From NCBI RefSeq assembly GCF_040958095.1, contig NC_091209.1:8151032-8215031 (forward strand): a DNA stretch of 64,000 nt, written 5' to 3'. Of the stretch, positions 57,072 through 64,000 are shown piece after piece (the stretch's first letter is position 1; every line of letters begins with the position of its first letter). Source of the stretch: Procambarus clarkii. Lineage: Eukaryota > Arthropoda > Malacostraca > Decapoda > Cambaridae. A program made the translations under genes and the position numbers. The notes under the pieces are model-generated. The model saw nothing but the letters and a program-made list of their open reading frames with translations. It made no database searches and was not told where the DNA came from.

Positions 57072-57617
57072 TACGAAAAGAAGAATTCATTCACGAATGT
57101 ACCCCCACACCCACCATGGAGCCACAATTAGAGGCAGGACACCCAACAAGAAGCTATCGCCGATCTTGCCGGGGCCTCCTAGGGGTGTGTCGTGAGTATA
57201 CGCCCCACAAACGCCACCTTAAGAAACCGACAGTTCGTCGAGATCGGGTTCAGTGACGAAAGGGGGATTGACAATAAAAGGTTCCCCTCGCTCTCTACGT
57301 CGGGTACTACAGTTCTACGGGTGCAAGAGTATGCCTCCTCAAGCACCCGGGCGTCAAAATAGAAGAAGGTCAAGGGAAGAACCAGAACAAGCAAAAGGTC
57401 GGCAGGAAATGGCAAGCAGATAGGAGAAGAGGGGGGAGAAAAACGAAACAGAAGGAAAAGGAAAAGGTGCCCAGCAGAATTGGAGAGGACGGCAGCAGGA
57501 GCACGAGGTTAGAAAAGGACAGAGGACTGTCCCAAGGAGCATCACACTCCGGCAGCCGCCCACTAAGCCCCCACACGGCGACAACGAGCTGAGCGGGGAG
57601 GGGGCAGGTTTGGGAAG

Positions 57618-57755
57618 AGGCATGAACTGTACACTTGGGAAGCGGTATTAACTGTACACTTGGGAAGCGGTATTAACTGTACACTTGGGAAGCGGTATTA
57701 ACTGTACACTTGGGAAGCGGTATTAACTGTACACTTGGGAAGAAGTATTATCTGT
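57618..57755. repeat. 25-bp tandem repeat, five copies
   Basis: AACTGTACACTTGGGAAGCG plus GTATT repeats from 57625, 57650, 57675, 57700 and 57725, ending in a diverged copy. It starts right at the LINE target duplication. Confidence 0.93.
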
Positions 57756-58068
57756 AATTAATGGACTAAGAATTAACAGACCATCTCATTATCTGCACAC
57801 AAGCTAATGAGAATATGGAGCAAGTATATTACCGACATAATATACTTGCTACACCTGAATAGTACACAGGCTGCATTTTAAATACTTGAAAATTCCAAAT
57901 GCCCTTGCTGGGGCTAGAACCTCCGCCCGTGTGATGCAAAGCTGAGTGATGTACCATCACACTACAAAACATGGAAGTCTTTATGAAGTTGATCACAACC
58001 CAAATGCACTTAGGAATGGGGATGAACGAGTTCAACCTCATGCATGTATGTATACTGTTCATAATTAC
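57756..58068. other. Intron sequence, nothing recognised
   Basis: Short intron between the LINE/tandem repeat and the host exon at 58069; no other feature seen. Confidence 0.45.
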
Positions 58069-58151
58069 CTTCAAAATACCATGGATCAACATACTGCTGA
58101 ATATCACATTAAGTGTAGCCACCACCATGTGTACTGCAACCATTGTAGCCA
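58069..58151 (-). CDS. Host exon encoding a transmembrane helix
   Basis: On the minus strand, acceptor CTTTACTTAAATTTTCAG precedes TGGCTACAATGG and donor GTAATT follows TTGAAG. The 83 bp complete a split codon (G from the previous exon plus TG) and then give 27 codons, ATMVAVHMVVATLNVIFSSM and LIHGILK, a membrane helix with a short loop. It ends in phase 0, exactly as the exon at 46449-46649 requires. Incoming phase 1 matches the exon at 59737-59866. Consistent phases at both sides of so short an exon are the main support. Confidence 0.78.
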
Positions 58152-58289
58152 CTGAAAATTTAAGTAAAGATTAGAGATTAAATTAAACTTTCACAAATAT
58201 TACATTGTCTATTTTGAGTGTTAAATTAAGGAAACTATGCCCAAGGTCAGCAGCCCATTCTTTTGGGCATTTCCAATGCTATTAGACTG

Positions 58290-58455
58290 ATTGTACTAAA
58301 TTGCCTAAACCTAACTTAACCAAGGACCCATGAATAGAAAACAGGAGGAGATCGTGTCAATTTTGAGAACTGCTATGATATTTAGCACATCAGTTTTTGG
58401 TCTTTGGGGATTTATATGTCAAAATGCAATATATTATTCGAGAGGGCGAGTTGTA
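58290..58455 (+). repeat. Dispersed repeat of about 170 bp, copy a (diverged)
   Basis: Shows the order CTAAACCTAACTTA, GAATAGAAAACAGGAGGAGA, TCAATTTTGAGAA, TTTTTGGTCTTTGG, TATGTCAAAATGCAA and GAGAGGGCGAGTTG, matching copies at 59380 and 63220. Confidence 0.6.
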
Positions 58456-58504
58456 CACATACACACACGTACACAAATGTACACACGTGTACACGTGTTC
58501 GACT

Positions 58505-59345
58505 ACATGAACGATCTAGCAGAAGGAACACAATTATATGAACATGTTTGAAGATGATGCTAAGATACTGGGGAAGATAGGAGACATGATTATCATGCCC
58601 TACAAATTGATCTAGATGAAATAACTGCTTGGAGGGACATGTTGCAAATGGAATTCAATGTGAATGTTATGGAATGTGGAATTGGAGAAAATAGACCTTA
58701 CACAACTTACAAATTATGGTGGAAAGGAATTAATGAACTCTAATAATGAATGAGATCTAGGGGTGGTTTTGGAGAGTAAATTGCCACCAGAGGAACATAT
58801 AAAGAACATTGTGAGAGGAGTATGTGTCTTTCCAACTTGAGACTTGTCATTAATTACATGGATGATGAAATACTAAAGGAACTGTTCATGACTTTTGTGA
58901 GACCAAAATTGGAATATGAAGCAGTTGTATAGTGCCCATATCTCAACAAGCACATAAACAAACTGGAAAAGGTGCAAAAGCATACTACAAAATGGCTTCC
59001 AGAACCAAAAAGAAAGTTATGAAGAGGCACTAGAGGCGTTAAATATGCCAAAGCTAGAACATAGAAGACAACGGTGATTTGACCACCACTTACAAAATAA
59101 TAATAGGAATTGACCAAATTAACAAAGAGGAATTCCTGAAACAAGCAACTTCAAGAACAAGAGGACACAGATTCAATCTAAGGAAACAAAAGTGCCCAAT
59201 AAATACTAGAAAGTTTTCTTTTGCAAACAGAGTGGTAGATGATTGGGACAAGTGAGAAAGTTGTGGAGGCCAAAACCGACAGTGTTTCAAAGCATTATAT
59301 GACAGAGTACCAAGAAGACAGAACATCTCATCCTATAACTATAAT
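58505..59345 (+). mobile_element. CR1-like LINE, decayed 3' fragment
   Basis: Begins at the RT region of the YMNDLAEGTQLYEH type, with GAAGATGATGC where FADD is expected. It continues through FMTFVRPKLEYEAVV (near 58890-58930), a RTRGHRFNL block (about 59155-59185) and the tail CTCATCCTATAACTATAATT at 59329. Stops and frameshifts are frequent. It is on the same strand as the complete CR1 element and antisense to the host gene. Confidence 0.87.
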
Positions 59346-59379
59346 TGGGTATTTACGAAACCTGTCCTAACATTTCCTA

Positions 59380-59560
59380 ACGTGAATAAACTGTCGTACT
59401 AAAGCGCCCTATCCTAACCTGCTAGAGAATCCAAAACAGAAAGCAGGGACAGTGTCAATTCCTTGAGTCACTACCATTTTCAAGCACGACTATTTTTGGC
59501 CTTTGGTAAAGTATGCGTCAAAATGCAACATTATTAAGAGGATGGGTTAAATTACGCACA
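59380..59560 (+). repeat. Dispersed repeat of about 170 bp, copy b
   Basis: Contains CCTATCCTAACCTGC, GAATCCAAAACAGAAAGCAG, TATTTTTGGCC, GTATGCGTCAAAATGCAACA and TATTAAGAGGATGGGTT, in the same order as copies a and c. Confidence 0.7.
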
Positions 59561-59736
59561 CCCACACTTCTTGTTCTCGACAATGATTTGTTAATACAGT
59601 ACAAGAGTGATCTACTATAAAAATTTATTGGAAGGGAAGGATAAGGATGCATAGGACAGTATCAACTGAATGCAATTACCGGTAAATAGTGTAAACTCAT
59701 ACGAACTAAATTTCTGAATACTGAATATGAACACAC

Positions 59737-59866
59737 CTGCATATCCTGCTAACTTCTCACAGTCCTCTTTCTCTTGACTTTTGTAACATTCTTTTCTTAT
59801 TGCTGCTTCTGTATCAACAGTCAGCAATCCATATGAAAAGACTACAATTGTCAGCAATGACCCAAT
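59737..59866 (-). CDS. Host exon: transmembrane helix and a loop with two cysteines
   Basis: On the minus strand, acceptor GTTTTTACTTGCAG precedes ATTGGGTC and donor GTGTGT follows GATATGCAG. The 130 bp give 43 codons plus one base: IGSLLTIVVFSYGLLTV (the second half of a membrane helix begun upstream, or a short helix), then the polar loop DTEAAIRKECYKSQEKEDCE with two cysteines, and KLAGYA. It ends in phase 1, which fits the next exon. A protein start is not visible, so at least one more exon lies to the right, perhaps outside the window. Function is not known; membrane topology suggests a tetraspan protein of an endosomal or plasma membrane. Confidence 0.78.
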
Positions 59867-59939
59867 CTGCAAGTAAAAACTTGTATTAAGTAAACAGGAT
59901 ATGCAAGGAAAAAAGGCCACATAATTAGGTGTTTATACC

Positions 59940-60106
59940 TAGTGTAAAATTTATGTACACAGTCTGTCCAGCCTGTTCACACAGTCTGCCTCCCTGTTAG
60001 CCAACCAGTCCTGCCTGCCAGACAACCTGTCCAGTCTTCTCACACAACCTGCCAGCCAACCTGTCAGCTTGCTCGTGCAGCCTGTCACAGTCTGTCTTGT
60101 CTGCTA
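59940..60106. repeat. Degenerate CTGTCCAGCCTG-type tandem repeat
   Basis: Loose units such as CACACAGTCTGTCCAGCCTG and AACCTGTCCAGTCTTCTCAC are repeated about eight times; no coding signal is seen. Confidence 0.7.
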
Positions 60107-60186
60107 ACCCAACCTGTCCTCTTAAAAATAACGTCGCTTTTGGCCGTTTGCCCGTATGGCCGAAAGTGGACGTAATTTGAAAATGA
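60107..60186 (-). repeat. Dispersed repeat, copy d, partial and inverted
   Basis: Read on the minus strand this has AAATTACGTCCACTTTCGGC, GGCCAAAAGCGACG and TTTTTAAGAGGACAGGTTGG, matching the right half of copy c at 63220-63400. It abuts the left end of the piggyBac element. Confidence 0.7.
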
Positions 60187-60254
60187 AAAAAAAAATGAAA
60201 ATAAATTTGGGAATTTTTTTTCAACAATAGTAAGTTAACCCTTAAAATGCGCAT

Positions 60255-60314
60255 CACTTCATATGAAGTGTAAATCGTTTTACCAGTCAACTGCGCTTCA
60301 CTTCATATGAAGTG
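60255..60314. promoter_or_regulatory. Twin perfect palindromes near the piggyBac left end
   Basis: CACTTCATATGAAGTG occurs at 60255-60270 and 60299-60314, 44 bp apart, each preceded by TGCGC within a few bases. Placement next to the terminal repeat suggests transposase binding sites; they could also affect the transposase promoter. The role is inferred. Confidence 0.7.
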
Positions 60315-60463
60315 TATGGGTACCGCGCACGATTTGAATGGCCCGCGGTGTAGCTGGGGGTCCCATACGCTGCCCAGGGGCTCTAGTAAACAGCGGCCAT
60401 TTTGAAAAAAAATCCAGCTCACGATCCGATGGCATGGGAGGCCTCAGTTTAGCGAGAGTCACC

Positions 60464-62597
60464 ATGGCGAGCGCACGGTCAAACGCCTCACGGGCACGCA
60501 CCACTCAGTCCCTCACCCCAGAGCAAATAGCCCACGAATTATTCTCTGAAGGTGAAGAAAGTGTGTTTGACGATTCAGACAACGATGAGGATTATACACA
60601 GTTGTCGGGTGATAGTAGCAGCAGCAGTGAAAGTGAGAATGACCGCCATGCCATGGCGAGGCCTATACGCTCTCCCATGCCTCCTCGCCCATTTTCTACC
60701 CCAATTCTACCACGACCTCACAGTTCCTGTGGATATTTTCTGTTTGAGGGTGACGAGTCAGAGGGAGGCGACTCCTTTTCTGGGTTTAGTGACTCAGATC
60801 AAAGTTTTATTGAGCCTGTGGCTGGTACCAGTGGTGTAACTGGGCGAGAAATTGTCGCGTCAGCAGCATCTCGCCCGGCCAAGCGCCACCGCATGGCACC
60901 ACATGAGGGACCAAGACCCTCGTGTTCACGTGCACCCACCTCACGTGCACGTAGCCGCCGTGCTTCTCGCAGACGATATTCAGCTCCTGGTCGCCGGTAT
61001 GCATCGCTTCCTCGCCGTCTTTCCTCTGTATCTCGCAGGACGCCTGGTATACTTGAGTGGAGTGATGGTGACGATTTTATTCCTAATATTCCTCACTTTG
61101 ACGATAAAGATGTAGGGATTACAAACCTTTTCCCTAATCAAGGTGAGGACATGGCTGAGATGGAATATTTTACAGCATTCTATGATGAACCACTCATGGA
61201 ATACATTGTACACCAAACGAACCTGCATGCTGCTTACCTGATTGAGAGGGAAATCACAGAATTTTCACGACTGCAGCGTTGGAAAAATACCACAGTGGCG
61301 GAAATGTATGTGTTTTTGGCACTGTCTGTTGATGAAGCACTGTCACAAACATGCAATAAATGACTATTGGAGCAAGGACAAGACAATACCAACACCTTTA
61401 TTCGGGAAATATATGTCACGAGACAGGTTTCAGATACTCCTCAGGTGTCTACATTTTGGAAGTGTTCAGGACCAAACACCTGATGATAGACTGTGGCGAG
61501 TGAGGCACTACATGAACGATGTTATTGGAAAATTCAGAGATTTTTACGTACCAGCACAGAAGCTGGTGGTTGATGAATCTCTCATACTTTTCAAGGGACG
61601 TGTTCCATTCAAACAGTACATTCCCTCAAAACGAAACCGATTTGGCCTGAAATTTTTTGTTCTTTGTGATTGTGAGACAGGATACGTGTTACACATGATT
61701 CTGTACTCGGCTAGTGATGTAGACATTCCCGGTAACGACGAACATGGATTCTCGGGGAGTGTAGTGAAGACCATCATGGCTCCGTGGATGAACAAGGGAC
61801 ACATTTTATACACAGATAATTACTATACAAGTCCCTTGCTAGCTCGGTTCTTGCTAGAAAATAGAACCGGATTGGTTGGTACAGTAAAGCCACAACGAAG
61901 GGAAATGCCTGTGTTTGACAACGACATTGCAGTTGGCGAGTGTCAGAGAAGGAAAAGTGATAACATTCTGTCAGTTCGGTGGAAAGACAAAAGAGAGGTG
62001 AACTTGTTGACAACAATTCATGATGGAACAATGGTGAACAGTGGGAAAGTGAACCATAAAACAAACGCACCACTATATAAGCCAGACTGTGTTTTAGACT
62101 ATAATATCAACATGCGGTTGATTGATAAATCAGACATGATGATTGGCACTGCAGAGTGTGTGCGGAAGACATGTAGGTGGACGAAAAAAGTGTTCTTCCA
62201 TCTTGTGGACATGAGCATGCTGAACTGTTTCAACATGTACCTTGTGAGAACTGGACGTAAGCCCACTTTCCGTGACTTTGTATTTGATGCTGCAATACAG
62301 TTATTAGGAAAGTTTGCAAAAGATGTCCCAGGTATTCAGCGGCCCATCATAAACCCACTGTTGCAGCATGCTGGTACTCCACACCTCGCTCACACTGAAG
62401 GCTTCCTAGCACACAGACTCAAGTATTTGCCACCTGGTGTGAAGCGTGCAATAGCCCAACGTGATTGCTTGGTGTGTAAAACAACGACACGTAGAGACAA
62501 GAAACGGAAGCTTGTGCAAACATGGTGTGAAACGTGTGGTATCCCATTATGTGCTGTCGACTGCTTCAATGACTACCACAGTCTAGAAATCTTCTAA
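60464..62597 (+). pseudogene. piggyBac transposase (DDE_Tnp_1_7 type), one frameshift
   Basis: The enzyme excises and inserts the element at TTAA. The ATG at 60464 is preferred (GTCACCATGG context). The N-terminal third is acidic and serine-rich (EEDS-type stretch around FSEGEESVFDDSDNDEDYTQ), then basic. The transposase core starts at DDFIPNIPHFDDKDVGI. The frame shifts near 61325-61345, after MYVFLALSV, and continues as MKHCHKHAINDYWSKD. Catalytic aspartates are visible in VVDESLILFKGR, YTDNYYTSPL and YNINMRLIDKSDMM. The C-terminus is cysteine-rich (CLVCKTTTRR, WCETCGIPLCAVDC), the usual piggyBac zinc-binding tail. The stop is at 62595-62597. Only this one lesion is evident; a two-base deletion would explain it. 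No intron is indicated. Confidence 0.93.
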
Positions 62598-63156
62598 GTG
62601 TGCTTCAAAGTGTGTATAGCGTGTGCGAGTGTGTAAATATGTAAACATATAAGCAGATAGCGTGTGCGTGTGTGTAAATATATACAAATATAAGCAGAAC
62701 ATACAATATAATAGACTGTAATGACATATTATATTGCCGTAATTGAAAACATTTGTGTGCGCCTGTGTATACTCAAATATGCAACAATTATTGATACAAA
62801 ATATGTTCAAACAGTATTTGAAACACAATTAGTGGAAAAAAAATTAGATAAAATGCGCTTAGACATTGTAAATAAATAGCGCGAAAATATATTTGTGGCA
62901 ACTCTGGCTGTTTGAGGACCGCGCGCAACACCTTCCAGGCGTGTACTGCATGAGCGAACATGCAGATTGTGACGTCATCACCGTGCTTCTCGGCTCTATT
63001 GCAACAAAAGTAAGTACAATAGAATTTTTTTTTTATTTTTCCCGTGATCAGTGAACAGAACTTAACAGATTAGCAAAAAAAAAAAATTTTTTTTTTTTTC
63101 AAAATGACATGCGCCTGTGCGGATGGCAGGATATTAGACCCCGAGCATGTTAAGGG
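62598..63156 (+). other. piggyBac 3' non-coding region and right end
   Basis: Holds AATAAA at 62870-62875 as a possible polyadenylation signal for the transposase transcript, then GC-rich and A/T-run sequence. CTGATCACGG on the minus strand (63043-63052 region) and CACAGGCGCA on the minus strand (about 63111-63120) are also found near the matching end of the non-autonomous element. Confidence 0.7.
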
Positions 63157-63219
63157 TTAAGGGTTCTCTGATAAGTTAGGTGGGCAGAAAATTCTCAAAG
63201 TTTCAAAATGTTATGAAAA

Positions 63220-63400
63220 ACATTAATTGAAAGTTGCCTATTCTAACCTTACCGAGTAAGCCGGACGACTCAAACAGAAAACGGAACAGTTCGTCACTTT
63301 TGTGAGTATTTCATTTCAAAATAACGTCCAAATTTGGCCATAGCACGCATACGAGCCAAAAGTGACATTTTTAAGAGGACGGGTTGGATAACCTATCGTG
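63220..63400 (+). repeat. Dispersed repeat of about 170 bp, copy c
   Basis: Contains TGCCTATTCTAACCTTACC, CAAACAGAAAACGGAACAGT, AAATAACGTCCAAATTTGGC, GAGCCAAAAGTGACA and TTTTTAAGAGGACGGGTTGG. It is the best-preserved copy and shares its order with copies a and b and, inverted, copy d. Confidence 0.75.
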
Positions 63401-63557
63401 CCTCAATATGAATGTAGCTTGGTTTGGGTGAAAGTAGTATATGCCAAGTACTTATTTTGTAATTTTTAAGGGTTGGGTTAGGTTAATGCACAATAAATTC
63501 CTTCAATGATCAGAACAGCTGTTTACCCCACACAGTTCAAATTTCTGTAACACAGTA
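63401..63557. other. Unassigned spacer
   Basis: Nothing recognised between the dispersed repeat and the next transposon end. Confidence 0.4.
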
Positions 63558-64000
63558 CAGTGGAACCTCAAATAACTAATTTAGTCCGTTCTGGCGCCGT
63601 GATCGTCATTTGAAACGGACGTCATACAAAACAAATGTCCCCATTGACAACAATGGAAATCAAATTAATCCGTTCTACCACCGAAAAACATCAATATGAT
63701 ATTCGATGTTTTAAATAATGGAGCAGCCTACCTTACATACACTGAACAAACCTTTATATTTTTCTTTCTTCAAATTTGTTCAATTTTTTTTTTTCTTCCT
63801 TTTTTTTGTATAGCAAAGGGTTTGTTCGGTGTTTGTCAGGTAGGCTGCTCCATGCTTCTTATAAAAAAAATATAAATTAGAATTTTGAAAAACAGAACAA
63901 ATGTCAATAAAGTTCATTCGGTGTTTGGCAGGTAGACTGCTCCAGGTTTCTTAAAAAAAAGAAGAAAAAAAAAGTTGAAACAATTTGAAAAATGGACAAA
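63558..64000. mobile_element. Left end of a pogo/mariner-like DNA transposon, cut by the window edge
   Basis: TA at 63556-63557 is followed by CAGTGGAACCTCAAATAACT, a terminus typical of pogo/Tigger-like families in invertebrates. No transposase is visible in the 440 bp present. An inverted repeat pair (63720-63755 and 63814-63851) and a third copy of one arm (63911-63943) lie inside. The assignment rests on the terminus alone, and the right end is outside the window. Confidence 0.5.
63720..63851. repeat. Imperfect hairpin with arms of about 36 bp
   Basis: GGAGCAGCCTACCTTACATA and the following ACTGAACAAACC (63720-63755) pair with GGTTTGTTCGGTGTTTGTCA and the following GGTAGGCTGCTCC (63814-63851) with about four mismatches. 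A T-rich loop separates them. A further direct copy of the second arm starts at 63911. Confidence 0.85.

Larger units (their letters stand above)
51259..57603 (-). mobile_element. I-like LINE, copy 1: full length, 6.3 kb
   Basis: A 6,345-bp non-LTR retrotransposon on the minus strand with 5' UTR (57072-57603), ORF1 with three zinc knuckles (55079-57071), ORF2 with APE endonuclease, RT, RNase H and a C-terminal C/H domain (51340-55055), a short 3' UTR and a (TTAC)n tail (GTAAGTAAGTAA on the plus strand at 51258-51269). A perfect 14-bp direct repeat, GCAGGTTTGGGAAG, flanks it at 51245-51258 and 57604-57617. RNase H in ORF2 plus this ORF1 type point to the I superfamily (I/Nimb-like). Several frameshifts make it inactive. 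Copies 2 and 3 lie at 35643 and 34419 in the same orientation. Confidence 0.93.
60239..63156 (+). mobile_element. piggyBac DNA transposon with near-intact transposase, 2,918 bp
   Basis: Bounded by TTAA at 60235-60238 and 63157-63160, with terminal repeats CCCTTAAAATGC (60239-60250) and GCATGTTAAGGG (63145-63156). Two perfect copies of a 16-bp palindrome, CACTTCATATGAAGTG, lie near the left end. It encodes one transposase broken by a single frameshift. Its ends share layout and several words with the non-autonomous element at 39866-41448. It lies in the plus orientation, antisense to the host gene and upstream of its first visible exon. Confidence 0.95.

Noticed and set aside
52412..57623. Many plus- and minus-strand open frames of 60-180 codons over the I-like LINE
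   Set aside because: They are shadow frames of ORF1 and ORF2; GC-rich LINE coding sequence leaves other frames open.
63170..63490. Telomere-like TTAGG repeats
   Set aside because: Only isolated GTTAGG words occur (for example near 63176 and 63477); there is no tandem run.

Overview
This is a eukaryotic window, most likely from a decapod crustacean of crayfish type. That is an inference from the mix of CR1-like and I-like LINEs, tRNA-derived SINEs, piggyBac elements, long CA microsatellites and huge minisatellites; no host marker gene settles the species. There is no sign of operons, bacterial genes or a CRISPR array.

Layout. Positions 1-30.7 kb are almost entirely tandem repeats. A 20-bp minisatellite fills 1-22010 (about 1,100 units) and runs off the left edge. 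It abuts a 168-bp satellite of 16 monomers (22011-24712), a degenerate short repeat (to 25085), a 19-bp minisatellite (25731-26370) and a C-tract minisatellite of about 39 bp (26798-30708). The very long open frames on the minus strand of the first array are a by-product of its period and are not genes. From 31 kb on, the window is a mosaic of transposable elements: a decayed Ty3/gypsy gag-pol split by a SINE (about 32.5-34.3 kb); three copies of one I-superfamily LINE, all on the minus strand and each with a target-site duplication; several copies of a CR1-like LINE, one with full-length ORFs broken by a single stop codon; a piggyBac element with an almost intact transposase (60239-63156); a 1.6-kb non-autonomous relative with matching ends (39866-41448); and smaller TA-flanked elements.

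Host gene. Under the transposons lies one credible host gene on the minus strand. Four exons can be placed by splice sites, continuous reading frame and matching phase: 59737-59866, 58069-58151, 46449-46649 and a terminal exon 37846-37938 ending in a stop. Together they encode at least 168 residues of a small membrane protein with three to four transmembrane helices, loosely resembling the LAPTM4/DUF4728 tetraspan proteins. Its introns hold most of the transposons, and one LINE copy appears to sit in its 3' untranslated region. The first exon(s) must lie to the right of the window.

Most informative observations: the host gene; the autonomous/non-autonomous piggyBac pair with shared terminal architecture; the same reading-frame break at the same site of the RNase H domain in two diverged I-LINE copies, just before the fourth catalytic residue; and the SINE splitting a zinc knuckle of the gypsy Gag.
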